Source: Homalodisca vitripennis (lineage: Eukaryota > Arthropoda > Insecta > Hemiptera > Cicadellidae). From it: a stretch of DNA of 64,000 nt. Both the position numbers and the translations under genes were made by a program. The notes below the pieces were generated by a model. That model did no database searches, was not told the DNA's origin, and saw nothing but the letters and a program-made list of their open reading frames with translations. The stretch is taken from the NCBI RefSeq assembly GCF_021130785.1, contig NC_060214.1, positions 1,184,501-1,248,500 on the forward strand, given 5' to 3'. Of this stretch, positions 1 to 12,540 are shown piece by piece; the stretch's first letter is position 1, and every line of letters starts with the position of its first letter.

Positions 1-607
1 GCCAAATTCTCAATTGAAGCAGACACATTTCATAGTCATTCTTCCCCTTTTTAAAACCCACTTCCAAGTGTTGCCTTCTTATTGGTTGTTTCAACTTTAC
101 AGAATGTATGTTCCACAAAGTTTCAATCGAGGTTTTAACGTCATTTTTTAATTGAATATGGCATGTTGATTGTAAAATTTACACCTAGCTGTTAATTCAA
201 GTGTTCATAAACCACCGTTATATCACGAGATGTAGTTTACCCTAAGTGATAACACTAACGAGCACTAAAAATGTCACCATTTTCGTTATAAGTGATCGTA
301 TAGAAGCGGTGGTTAGAGCTAAAGTCCGTGAAATTAGCCTTATGCAAGACAGAATCCTCAGCGATTCAAATTCACCTTACACATTGGTGGCTGAAGTACC
401 AACGAAGTAACTATCCATTGACATATTTTACTATTTCAATGATTCCTGTGCAGGTCTGACATTTCCAGATCCAGTTTCCAAAAAATATTGATATTCACTT
501 GTTTGCAAATTTTTTCCCAAATCATATTTTATAAAGTATTATTAATGTCAAATTTTAATACTAAGCCGATACTTGTAACGAAATTCTAACATATAGTCAA
601 GTTCATA
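1..607. other. AT-rich intergenic DNA, no gene seen
   Basis: I see no long reading frame, repeat array or recognisable mobile-element end in this stretch. It runs up to the TA dinucleotide at 606-607 that flanks the mariner-like element. Confidence 0.5.
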
Positions 608-1840
608 TACAGGGTGACCATTAAGTCTTAGGATGACTTTATAACTTTTAAACTACAAGAGATATCATAACCAAATTTTGTATACTGTTACTGGAAATTG
701 TAAGCTACTTTTCTGTGTACATAGTGGTCGTATTTCACCTTTGGGGGACGGCCCGTCGGGGGTTATAATATAATCTTTAATGACAGCCTATGTTGAGTTG
801 TACATAATTTTAAATTTCTACTTGAACTTAAAACAATGCCGCAAACCGGACTTCAAAAGATTTATCCAGTTGGAAGAAATCGCTGTTCAAATAAAAAAAA
901 AGTTTAATACCATTATTACATAAGAAATAAGTAATACTGTAGCTGTTAGAAGTTAAGGGGAATACTTAGTGAACTCATTTTAAAGTAGATGTTCAAAATG
1001 TTTCCTGTCGGCCGTCTGACAATGTGACGTGTAATCAGAAAAACCTGCTGCATTGAAGAAGTACAATGAAAAGTGAAAGCAGTGCCTCTAGGTCAGGGTT
1101 TCCCATCCACTGGACTTCCCCATAATGGCTGTTATCTGCCTATCAGTTCACTTATCAGTTCCACTAAAGCTACAGTACCTTTGCAGCCATATCCTGTTAC
1201 TGTAAGTTATATGTTGGAAGACGTGGTGCGATTGAGTGGATGTCTCGTTCCCCTGACCTAACTCCGCTTGACTACTTCCTATGGGGCTGCATCAAGGACA
1301 AAGTTTATCGAACTCAGTCTACAGATCTAATCGAACTCAGACATAGGATATCACATGAAGCTCAAGCTATTCCACGATAGTACATACAAAATGCAGTAGC
1401 CGGCTTTTATAACCGGTTAGCACATTACCAGACGACCGATGGTGAACATTTTGAACAACTAGTTTGAAAGACTTTCAGTAAGTATTCCCCTTAACTTCTA
1501 ACAGCTACAGTATCAGTTATTTCTTATGTAATAATGGTATTAAACATTTTTTTAACTTTGAACAGCGATTTCTTCCGACTGGATGAACCTTTTGAAGTCC
1601 GGTTTGCGGCATTGTTTTCAGTTTAAGTGGATATTTAAAATGAAATCCAACTCAACATAGGGTGTCTTTAAAGATATTCTTATAACATCCGACGGGCCGT
1701 CCCCAAAAGGTGAAATCCGACCGCCATGTACACAGAAAAGTAGCTTACAATTTCCAGTAACGGTATACAAAATTTGGTTGCGATATCTCTTGTCGTTTAA
1801 AAGTTATAAAGTCGCCCTAAGGCTTAATGGTCACCCTGTA
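608..1840 (+). mobile_element. Mariner-like DNA element with very long inverted repeats
   Basis: The element starts TACAGGGTGACCATTA and ends with the exact reverse complement, TAATGGTCACCCTGTA, flanked on each side by TA (606-607 and 1841-1842), the target duplication of Tc1/mariner elements. The inverted repeat is not confined to the tips: by eye about 400 bases (608 to about 1012) match the reverse complement of about 1437-1840 with scattered substitutions and small indels. Only about 425 bases lie between the arms, and they hold the C-terminal remnant of a transposase. The element therefore looks non-autonomous and largely fold-back in form. The two arms have diverged, so it is not very recent. 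The superfamily call rests on the TA duplication and the transposase remnant; the exact family is unknown. Confidence 0.85.
1216..1467 (+). pseudogene. Mariner-like transposase C-terminal remnant
   Basis: Frame 1216-1467 reads 83 codons with one internal TAG (1378-1380) and a terminal TGA. The translated piece contains EWMSRSPDLTPLDYFLWGC, the hallmark block after the second catalytic Asp of insect mariner-like transposases (SPDL-PLDYFLWG), and ends in TTDGEHFEQLV, a common C-terminus of that group. The N-terminal DNA-binding domain and the first catalytic Asp are missing. It lies between the long inverted-repeat arms and just enters the right arm. It is a dead fragment of a transposase of about 340 residues. 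Confidence 0.8.
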
Positions 1841-1842
1841 TA

Positions 1843-3740
1843 AAATTTAGCTGTAAATATAAAAAAATATCTACAAACTGAGGAGAATTGTATCCGATGA
1901 CATGTATATAAGTTGCTGGATTACAGTAGTGGCTACATCTGACTTAAAGTTCCAATTTTACCAATCTAGCTAATTGGTCATTGAGTTTTATTGTGATTGA
2001 TAAACGTATGATTGCTAATATTAACCCACATTATCATGTGGAAATACTGTTAACCTCATTTGGTAAATTTTTTATGTTACGACCGTTTTTTTCAAAGAAA
2101 TTGTTATACAAAAAACTGGTATAGAAGCAGCTTTTCTTGTCTAAATTGATGACATTTTGATAAAATAAAATGTCTTATTTTCATTTTCACAAAATGCACA
2201 GAAATTCTGTTGGCCAACAGCACGTGTCCTAATAACAAGGCATGAAAAAATCTCAGAGTCCTTGAGATAGTAACACAAGTAACGTAGTGGAATAAGCTAT
2301 AGAGTAGAAACTTTGCATGCAGTCTCAGTAAAACATGTTCCATGACGGTTGTGGTTACCTTGCAAAATACATGATAACTGGTAGTGTAAGAGAACAGCTG
2401 GAGAATTGGTTGCAACTGATTGTAATTCCTGCTCATCAACTATTTCACGGATATCATTTCCGTCACAAAGGACGTTTTTTGTGCGCGGATTATGAAGTCT
2501 CTGCGCTCTTTGTCAGCGAATTCACAACACCACTTTTATCCCACTTGCTTTTCAGTCAAAAAGAAGGAGATGAAATAAGGACAATTTGATTAAGCAAATT
2601 TAGTATGAAATTAATGACTATTTTGTACAAAATTTGCCCGTATTTCATTAATTCAGAATTAACATTGTTTCAGAATATAGGTCAAATTAATCTTTCATAT
2701 CACAGTTGATCAAACATTTCATGTATTGAAAACTTTATAATGAACGAAGTACCGTTTTTAATTATACAAATCTACTCAATTAATAATAAATTACGTTAAA
2801 TTCACAGATTGTATTAGCTAAAGTAATAATAGCAAACCGTGTTAATTACTCTTTTGGATTTCAAGGCAATGAAATGTCATTGAAAAATGGGGAAAAGAGA
2901 ATGTGTATTTGAAGTAAACATTTCCACTGTTAATGCTCCAGTGACAGAAAAATGTGTATGAGATTACACTCGGGAAATGTGTCTCAAACTGTCACCAAAG
3001 TCTGTCAGCATTCGAGATCATCAAGCACGTAAAGAATCCAACAACAATTTATCGTCGGTTCAGTGATAGTGTAAGCAATGCGTCGTGAGTTACCGCTAAT
3101 ACATTATATTTAATAAACACGATAGTGATCATGATTAAAATAATTAATTTATAGAAATAGTTAAGCGTATACGAAACAAAGTGGCGCAGTAAAATCAGTA
3201 TTTGCAAAGCTCACTAAATATTTGTTTATTTTCCATACTTTTTGAGAAGAACGCAACTAAAATGTAATAAAACACTTTGTTATACTCAAGTTTTATTGTA
3301 TGTATTATCAACATTCTAAAGATCCTTTTAATGTATCGTACTTTATACTTAAAATACAAGGATTGGGAATCCATATGAGAATAAAATAATGATGTATTTT
3401 AGTTTTTATACGAGTAAGGTACATTTAATAATGTCTTAGAAATTAACTGCCACGTTATTAAGTTATGTAGCAGTTATTTAGAAACAAAATAAAATAAAAA
3501 GTACACAAAAACGAAGTAGTCAACAAACTGAGAGAGTCTAGTAGCATAATAACCAAAGTATTTCTCAGTAGCTTCAGCTAAAATTTTAACAAATATACAC
3601 TGTTTTTAAAAAGGATAAATGTTAACAAATACAGATAGTAAAATAAAGATCGGTATTATGACAATGTTTTTGATCATGTTTATAATAATATCCAGACTAT
3701 ATTACTAAGATTATAAAACATCATTAAAACTGATTGATTA
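1843..3740. other. Unrecognised AT-rich DNA
   Basis: Short frames of 84 and 111 codons on opposite strands overlap near 2104-2589, but neither shows a recognisable domain or supporting context. No repeat array is visible. The stretch ends where a second TACAGGGTG-type terminus begins. Confidence 0.4.
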
Positions 3741-4490
3741 TACAGGGTGTTCATTTCTAAACTTCAAACTCGTATTAAAAGATTTAAAGCCCAAGTATTA
3801 CAATTATGTAAACAGGAGTGTATACTCGTAGTACTAATTGGGGGATCAAAAACAATATTTTCAAAATGGGGTGCTCACCCTTATGCTCCCCTCGTATTAA
3901 AAGTCAAAATTTTTAAATAGCAACTATTTCCTTGTCACACGCCACATTGAAGCTCATACAAATGCTGTATATTGGTAAAAGAAAAATTGAAATCAGGTAA
4001 GCCGTTTGGTACCATAAGCCAATAATGTAATTTCTTACACAACAATATTATTAGTCTACAAACTATTGTACTACTTCTATAGCAACCAAATTACTCACTG
4101 AATACTGCTGTAAGCCCTTTATAAACTTAAAATCAAATGTTTAAATTGGTAGCCATTGCTGTTCAATAAAAAATAAACTATTTTCAAATTCTTGCATGAC
4201 CTTACAAAAATTCTCCCTGGTTAAGCGCCTGCACTTAGCAATGTTTCTTTTTTTCAAGTTTTGCACACCAGTGGAATTTGTTTTAAAACCTACTGACTTC
4301 AAGTGACCCCACAAAAAAGTATAAGGGTGTTAAGTCTAGAGATCTTGCCGGCCACTCAATTGATCCTCTTCTACCGATCCAGTGACCTGGGTAGTGTGCA
4401 TCTAGCCATTGTTGCACAGGAAGAGAATAGTGTCAGGAGCTCCATCTTGTTGAAAATGTTTAATACTTCAAGTGAGGTTTACATATAATA
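3741..4490 (-). mobile_element. Truncated mariner-like element
   Basis: The left boundary begins TACAGGGTGTTCATTTCTAA, a terminus of the same general type as the element at 608, and is preceded by TA. Coding potential for a transposase lies on the minus strand at 4295-4411, so this terminus is the 3' end of the element. No matching inverted terminus is found to the right, so I place the right edge approximately at the end of the recognisable coding region. Most likely this is a 5'-truncated or deleted copy. The right boundary is uncertain by 100 bases or more. Confidence 0.55.
4295..4411 (-). pseudogene. Mariner-like transposase fragment
   Basis: The minus strand reads 39 open codons containing QWLDAHYPGHWIGRRG followed by IEWPARSLDLTPLYFF. 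This is the typical block leading to the second catalytic residue of insect mariner-like transposases (WPARSPDLTPLDFF). Two key positions are changed here: SPDL reads SLDL, and the Asp of PLDFF is Tyr, so the catalytic-region motif is damaged. No complete frame surrounds it. It is a decayed fragment within the element whose TACAGGGTG terminus lies at 3741. Confidence 0.7.
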
Positions 4491-5641
4491 CCAGATATAT
4501 AAACTAAAGACTAGAGCCAGATTGACCAGATTGACTTGAGCCTGAGATTAGCTAGAACGTAGAAGCTAGATAACGTAGAAAGTTTATAGCTTTTTAGTAC
4601 TAAATAATGGCAAATGTTCGCAAATATATGTTTCCTTTACATCATTGTTATTCCAAAGATCATCGTATTAACTAGTATGAAGTCGGCATAACTAATCTAA
4701 AATATAATTTTTGTTATGGAAATCAACCGAGGCTTCCACACATTAAATTAGATGAAAAACGTGTCAATAAATAATAGCATACGCAGTTCACTTACAGAGT
4801 TTCAACCCTATAGCTATTGATTCCTATGGGATTGGTTAATAATATAACATACTTGATACCTTTATCATTAGACTCAATGAGGATGGATGTGTCAAATCTT
4901 ACAGGTAAAAACATACATAAACAATAAAAATTCAGTTATAATTAAAACTTATAGGTGATGGCGATTTGAATAAAATCACTTGAATAATTTTTATTTAAAT
5001 ACACAAGTAAATAGAGAGGATCAGCAATAGTTTGATGTTTTAGACTCTAAAATCGAGATCCACAAAGTAAGATATGAGTTTGTTGTATATTTGTATACTG
5101 GAACGTGGGTGGAAATTATTTTTGCCTTCTAAAGTCTAAATCGAGGGAAATTCATAACATCATTCTTCTTACATTGTAGGAGTGAACATCAGTTGTTGTT
5201 TGGTACATGTCCATTTCCCTTGTAGGTCAAGTAGGGCGGAGACATATTGTCCATACACTGTCAGAATAACCAGTTGAGTGAAGGTGAGTTAACAGTGTCG
5301 TCTACGACTGGCCGCAGTCCAGGGCAGTGTAGGATCCAGCCAATATCCTAAAAGTTTGACTTCATTTTGGCTGGAGCACTTTGTTTTAGAAGAGTACAAT
5401 GCACGACTGTCCTTATTGCCCTTTAATGTATTTGACCTGGCCTACTCTATGTCAAGATCCTGTGATCAGACTGGTGCCATTCTAAAAAAAGCAGAGAGAT
5501 GCATATTATCGTGTTATTCATCTTTCAATTGTTTTTGGTACCGTTCAATTTCAGGTTTATATGACCTATATGAAAAATCCTATATTATTAGTTAGTAATA
5601 GCAAAATATGTGAAATACATCATCAACTGATAGTATTGTGG
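4491..5641. other. Unrecognised DNA up to the duplication edge
   Basis: No gene or repeat recognised. A 79-codon frame at 5356-5595 has no visible domain. Similarity to the second copy of the segmental duplication begins at about 5642. Confidence 0.4.
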
Positions 5642-6132
5642 TAATAATCTATTGCATGTTTTGGAACAAAATTGTAGCTAATATATTAATTATTAGATTT
5701 TTTTAAATTTGAATAGTTTGGAAATGTAAAATGGTATATACTGCATAAACGTTATCAGGTTTAGTAAACAAATCTAGAAAGGCAGGTTCTGCTTACAGTG
5801 CTAAATAGCTAAGACAACCGCTGCACCAAACATAAACCACTTTGTAATACTACCGCCCTTGTTCAACATAGATTTACAGTGTAATACAGTTCATGACTTG
5901 AGGAACAAATATTGTGCTTCGTGTCAGAGCCAACATGTAATTTAAACTGGGCGTCATACGTAAGTAGTTATATTGTTTATCAGAAGCGTTTTCCTAATTA
6001 GATCTGACTCAGTTCCAACAAACCGGATGATGGAAATACTGATTAAACGCTTGCAAATTATTGCATGGAAAGGAACTGTGAATGGCAATATGTGTATGTG
6101 GAAACTGATGAGCGTAGTCTAATAACTGGTTC

Positions 6133-7965
6133 ATGTAATCGCGTATAGTTTCATGCATCTTTGCTTCTAGGTTTGCTGCTAAGGTTTGCAACCGAGCTGT
6201 TATTGATAGCCATGTGATTGAATACTAATAAAGGTTAATATCTGGCATGTTGTAATCACCCCATGCAGGATAAATATAATAAATAATAAGGTGCATTTAA
6301 TTTTGAACTAAGACTTTACAGGATATATTTAAAACACGTGAAAGATGGTGAGTAGTATTAATAAGTTATAGTTATAAAATTCACGAAATCTGAGGTAATC
6401 TAAATTAAAATTTTCAGTGTTTTCCCTTTACTTGCATTTTTTCGGCAATATTTAAAATAAATGAGAAATTAAGCGTACAATAGTATTGATCTTTAACTGA
6501 CGTAACTTATCATATTTCTGTTAATGAAACGATAAAATATTGTTAGTCTAAAACTGGGCAGGAGCACACTTAACTACTGTACTTGTCACGTAACAAGAGT
6601 TACAGAGGTTGCGTGCACATTTTTATGGTTTTAGTTTTCTTTATTCTGAAAGTCTACACGTATTGCTGTCATATGTTAATGTATCATATGATTGCATTGT
6701 TTGTTTATATTATGAGATTTTCTCTTTGCCATCAAGGTTACCCGAAGGTTTAATATAACAATGTTCGCTAACACAGCCACATTCTATAGAGTGACGAGTA
6801 CCGTCATGTAACTCCATACTGCCTACATACAAATGAAACTTCATAAAACATTTCAAGTCTATAGTTGAGTTCGCTGTGAAATAGTGTGGAAACAGACAGG
6901 AAGGAGTTTTTTTTTCCAGCCACTCGAGTGAAAGGCATGCCTAACGCTCAGCCAATTTCAAAACTGCGGTGACTTGATTGATGTCTGCAGTTAACGACAA
7001 CCAGTAAATATAATATATAAATAAATAAATTATATTTTATTTATTATTTCATTATAACTTCGTTTTCACCGTGATATAACTAAAACTAAGTGAACCCTGT
7101 TGATGAATAATTTAGGTTTAGGCTTGGTAACATGGGTCTAAGCGACATCGGTTGCAGAAATGTAACAAAAAAAACAATGATTATGGTAAGTTTAACTACC
7201 CCTTATGTAACTCCCCTAAAGAACCAGAGGGGATCAGAAATGGTAGGGAGGTTAAAGCGAGGTTTCAATACGAAATGTAATTCAAATAGACTTCACCGAT
7301 GTATATTTAGTTGTCTGTTCTCTTGTGAGCTTCAGATCTGTTTGACATAGACTAGCCTACATTTAGAGTACATATATAATGTACATTTAGTATACATCTT
7401 GAGACTTGGCTATATTTCCATAACGCTTATATTAACAAAATGTAATCAAACTCTTAAAAGCTCGTACATAAATTATTCATGTAAAATGTACTTTTCTCAT
7501 GATTTCAGATTGACAATATCATGAAATAAGAGATATCATACTTATGTCTCCTATATTTGTTCCGGTAGGATTATATGTGTTTATCTAGGTGATAAACTAT
7601 TTTATAATAATAGTTTTAGTTTAATTCAAATGGAAATGCTTAAATATGACACTTTTCTTTTAACATTGTCATGAGTACTAGTTCTGTACACTGTGCATTT
7701 TTCTACATTACATATAAAAATTACGTAATTTGGTGAAAACCCCATTTTATAAATATACAATAGACAGAATGTTCCGTATATCCGGTAAATTCCTAGTTCC
7801 AAATTTAATGCACCTTATTATTTATTCCAGTTATCCTGCATGGGATGATTACAACATGCCAAATATTAACCTTTATTAGTATTCAAACACATTTCTGTCA
7901 ATAACAGCTTAATTTCCAAAACTAGAAGGAAAATATGGACGAAACTATACGCGATTACATGGTAA
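6133..7965. repeat. Fold-back structure, ~200-bp inverted arms (copy A)
   Basis: The segment at about 6133-6332 is repeated in inverted orientation at about 7768-7965. Landmarks are CGCGTATAGTTTCATG and AATAAGGTGCATTTAA on the left, and their reverse-complement counterparts ACGAAACTATACGCG and AATGCACCTTATTATT on the right. Identity looks to be 75-80 percent. The 1.4-kb loop contains no recognised transposase. The same arms exist in copy B (about 41205-43147), so the structure predates the duplication. It could be an old DNA transposon with long inverted repeats or a simple inverted duplication; I see no clear target duplication. Confidence 0.65.
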
Positions 7966-9033
7966 TATGTATTACCTCCACATATATACATGTTTAAATT
8001 TGAGATTTCTACTCAGTAACCTTGCAGTTACAAATCGCAGTAACCAGATTACAAAAATAAAAGTATTAATTTTTTTATTCAAAATTTAGAGACCATAAGC
8101 AAAGTATTTTTATTGTGCGACCACATAACAATTTACAAGTTTCCCTAGCAAAGCAAGTACGTCATATCAGACTTGCAAACTATAAAGTACACGGTTAGAG
8201 TTGGTTCTCACAAATAATAATTTAAAGTTGGCATAAAATTAGGAAAATCTTTTTATACGGAGCATGGCATACTTAAATCCCAAATCAAGATGCGGTTAAT
8301 ATAGTATCTATTGATATTATGTTGATGTTTAGTAACCTTCACGATTTCTTTGTTATAGTTTAAGAGGGCCTCAAAGATGATACTAATAGTTATCTAATTC
8401 AATACGCTTACGTTTTGGGTATGCTTAGCCACAGAATTATAACTAAAAGGTTAATATGTGCATATGCAAAAAAATGAGAACGAGTGAAAACCATAATAAT
8501 AGTGTTTAACGTCCTTAGCAATACTACGTTTAATGGTTTTTATCCAAAGGTTACTTTAAGTATTTCACTAACCTTAATTTATAAACAATTTAAATGACTT
8601 TAGAGCACTATTTTTTATACTAATATATTTATATTTTCCATTTATAAACGTCTATAAATATTTGTATAACAATATATGTCTATAGTTTTGTTTAGTTCAA
8701 TATAGATCCGGTATGAGATCAATTTTTTACATTTTCATCTTATTTAAAAAAATATCTGGAATACTTATGACATTTTCCAAAAAAACTCTGAAATAATTGG
8801 TCACGACCTACTAAACTTCATTATAATTAAGGTTGGATATATCCGTGTTTCTTAAATTTATACTTTTATACAATTTCAATATATTCAATCGGTCTATTGT
8901 AATAAATAGAAAATGATTGAAGCATGTTTCGCATACAAAATTTTACAATTTAATCTTAATGTCAAGTTCGATCAATGCAAGTAATAGGTTAAACAGTGAC
9001 TCCAATATGTATCAAGGTTATCAAAGATTTTGT

Positions 9034-9440
9034 ATTTGGAATGCTATGCTCCCCAGAGCGGCAAGCTTTAATGTACTCTACGACCATAGTTACTACTGTA
9101 TGTATTACTTTATCAACGGTTATTTATGTGGAATGCTGTACTCCAAAGAGCGGCAAGCATTAATGTACTCTACGACCATAGTTACTCCTGTATGTATCAC
9201 TTCGTCAACGGTTGTGTATGTGCAATACTATGCTCCACAGATCGGCAAGCATTAATGTACTCTACGACCATAGTTACTCCTGTATGTATTACTTTATTAA
9301 CGGTTATGTATGTGGAATGCTGTACTCCAAAGAGCGGCAAGCATTAATGTACTCTACGACCATAGTTACTCCTGTATAAATTACTTTATCAACGGTTGTG
9401 TATGTGGAATGCTGTGCTCTACACAGCGGCAAGCAGTAAT
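9034..9440 (+). repeat. 92-bp tandem array, 5 units (copy A)
   Basis: The motif GCGGCAAGC recurs at 9058, 9150, 9242, 9334 and 9426, an exact 92-base period, embedded in a unit that includes GTACTCTACGACCATAGTTA. One unit carries a variant (ATCGGCAAGC at 9241). Because 92 is not a multiple of three, the short overlapping frames through the array are period artefacts rather than protein. The orthologous array in copy B has 8 units. Confidence 0.9.
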
Positions 9441-10433
9441 GTACTTTAAATATGGTAGTTTTTCAATCAATAACAAATCTTTTCATTAGGCAAATTAAAA
9501 AAAAATCGATCTTCCCGTTAAAACAAACACTGAAACCATACACTTCCTGCTTGCTTGTCTTGAAAACTATGAAAACCTTCCAACAAAAAAAAAAACTAGA
9601 AGATATTTCATGGATATTTTACGTAAAAACGTTTGAATAAACCCCATATTAAGAGAGCTGAGACATTTTAATTAAACAAATTTTTTAAGTGCAACCGAGT
9701 GAACGATGCAACCAATAATCAACTTGAGCACATTAATTTGTTAATTTTGTTAACACGGACATCTTTTTCCATTTAATACTTGCTGTCCGTCTTAAAGTTA
9801 CAAAAGTTCTTCCAGAATGCATAATTTTTAAAATACACTGTATAATAATACCTATTTGTACAGTATTCCCGGACGTGCTGAAAAGATTGATCACGTGTTG
9901 AGTAACTCTATAGTAGCGGTGGTAGCGCTCAATACCTGCCGATAAGTAGAGACTGCGTCTGAAGGCATCTAATTGAACGTCAGTAACACAGACAGTCCGG
10001 GATAAGCCAATCTTAACAATGTTTCCAATTACCACTAAATACTAGTAACCAATATACTAGTACTAAGATTAGTAATAATAGTAGTAAGGCCATAAAAGAC
10101 AATGTTCAGAAAACTTTTAAAAGACAATTTTGATTTATTTACTAATAACATGTTGTTTGTTACAGACGATGTAGTCTATGCTGAAATATGCTGAATAAGC
10201 AACAGCTGCGCCCAATGTCAGCTGCCTGTTCTGTTAAACCATCAGACCGTAAAGCTGTATCATGTTATGTTGTTAGGTCTTGTGATACAATGTCATCTTC
10301 TCTATCCAATACTTGGCTATCATTAACACTGTTTTCTGGTACCATTTGTCGCAGACGATGTACTTGTATAATAAAATTTACTGCCATCTTGTAAGCTAGA
10401 CAATAATAGATGGTAAATTCGATATAATATTAT

Positions 10434-10457
10434 TATATATATATATATATATATATA
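10434..10457. repeat. TA microsatellite
   Basis: A run of about 12 TA dinucleotides. The equivalent place in copy B (48391-48434) holds a longer run. Confidence 0.9.
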
Positions 10458-11400
10458 GTTAATCCATGAAATTAATTTTTTCAATTTGTTCCATAATCTA
10501 AAGTTATAGTTTTCCTATCTGAATGTTTTTAATCCACAAATATAGATAATTACACGAAACATCAATACTGATTTTTATTTTCAAATACGAATATGCTAAT
10601 AAATAAGCTTGCTGTAGACCACCACTTGTAAAGTGCATTTGATATACTTTATATATTATACTGATAGGATATAACTTTCAAATTTTTACACTAATTAATT
10701 TAAACTTTTATAGTTATAGTATAGAGCAGTAATCCTCTAAAATATTAGAACCCATTCATCAATTTAGTTGAATTTAACTTATAACTTGACAAAGTTTTGT
10801 ACTGTTTCCTGTTAAATAAAATTATGAATAAAAGTATCTTATTAATTAGAAATTAAAAGTTTTTATTCTGGCTCAGTTAGAAGAAGTAGGTAGATTTTTT
10901 AATAATTCAAGTGTTAATAACATGTATTTCCATAGAATTTGTACCTACTCATAATATGAGAAACAAAAACTTTTTGGAACAAAAGGTTTTAGAAATGTAA
11001 TAAGCGTTCCAGAGTATATTTAATCTTAGGTTATTGACAACGGAATTTTAAATTCTTTCATGGATGGATGTCACACTGAAAGAAAATGGCGAACTAATAT
11101 GACCGATATATTTACTCCAGATATTTAAATTATCAGTTTTTGTACCAATATCGAACTTGTTTGCATTGATCTTATCGCCGGTAGAAATAGCTATCCTTGA
11201 TGGTAGAAAGGTTCCTATGTGATCCTGTTTTGGAAATTTAAACATTCCAGAACTCTTTTGTTTTCTCCTATGTCATAAATAACGAAGATGAGATCTCTGT
11301 AGATTTAATAGCTGCCATGTTGAACAAAATGACATACAAAGCTGGCTTACGAAATTAGCCAAGATATTTTCAAAATAATTTTTCTAAAAAGTTAAAAAAA

Positions 11401-11520
<120 letters not shown>

Positions 11521-11629
11521 ACTTTGAACGGGGCTGGATTTAGGAAAAGAAGGTACTTGCCGGAAGTTAAGCAGACCATTTCTGTACGTACTACTCTAAA
11601 TTTACACCAGTTTTTATCAGGTGCAAGCG

Positions 11630-11895
11630 CTATTAAAGAAACTCAAATGTAACTACTCAAAGCAACTCCAGGGCATTGAAACTGATGACTTATCACCAGA
11701 ATAAAGCGTTAACTATACGTCATCAAGACATGCGCTTTTGAGTATAGTCAACTGTAGCCAACCAAATCAACTCCAGGACCTTGAAATGGATTAATACTTA
11801 TCACCAGAATGGAGCGTTAACCATCTGTTAATAGGTGCAAGCGCCTTTGAGTATAGTCAACTGTAGCTAACCAAATCAACTCCACGGCTTCCAAA
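11630..11895 (+). repeat. 109-bp tandem repeat, about 2.5 units (copy A)
   Basis: GAGTATAGTCAACTGTAG occurs at 11740 and 11849, 109 bases apart, within units that also share TATCACCAGAAT and the phrase AAATCAACTCCA. A partial unit precedes them. The same array with the same period occurs in copy B at about 49530-49800. Confidence 0.8.
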
Positions 11896-12009
11896 CTCCC
11901 TCATCTACTCTATAGACTCAATATTTAATATACAGTCAGAAACTGTATTAGAAGTTGCGCTCGCTGTATTAAAGTTGGTAAAATACAAATTTACTTATAT
12001 TTTTACTTT

Positions 12010-12540
12010 ACTATTTTAATCACTTTGAACCTGTCAAAGTGGCAATTATTGTTTAAATTGACATGGTTTTTATTATTGTACGATATATTTAATATATGAC
12101 ATGCCAAAATTAGTAAATATGTGTTTCTGTATTTATATAAAAGATTTACTAATATTTATTTGATTTACACCTTAGTATCAATTTTGTTTTTAAAGTATAA
12201 TCATTCTTATTCAAACGTACATGAATATAAAGTTGTAATTTGAAAAAAAGGGTTTTTTCGGCCTCTGAGCTCTTGAATAATTATATAAATATTAAGTGAA
12301 CATGTAGGATTTTTTAAGTTGTTTTATTACATATATTTACAAGTAAATTTATGGTTCTAATTCGTAGTCACTGTTATTAGGTCTATTATTTTAAAAATCC
12401 CCTACAAATCTCGTGGCTGGAAAAATGAAAATTATGTCTGTTCGTCTTCCTGCGTGATATCTCGTAATCGGGCTGACCTATACACTTGAAATTTCGCACG
12501 ACATTTGGCGCAGCGTTACCTAACATTTTTACATCGGTCT
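12010..12540. other. Copy A-only segment with RTE/SINE-like text
   Basis: Flanks on both sides match copy B (around 49920), where the ~530 bases are absent. The right part contains TATGTCTGTTCGTCTTCCTG followed by TGATATCTCGTAATCGGGCT, phrasing common in widespread insect RTE-related or SINE-like repeats. No clear target duplication was found, so insertion in A and deletion in B both remain possible. Confidence 0.4.

Noticed and set aside
2104..2589. Overlapping frames of 111 (minus) and 84 (plus) codons.
   Set aside because: No domain, no start context, no paralogue to compare; consistent with chance.
7132..7350. 72-codon frame with a counterpart at 42340-42537.
   Set aside because: The two copies differ by a one-base indel within the first codons and no domain is recognised.
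9126..9347. Series of ~73-codon frames with near-identical protein in 9.1-9.3 kb and 46.6-47.6 kb.
   Set aside because: Generated by the 92-base tandem array; the period is not a multiple of three and the same text appears in several frames.
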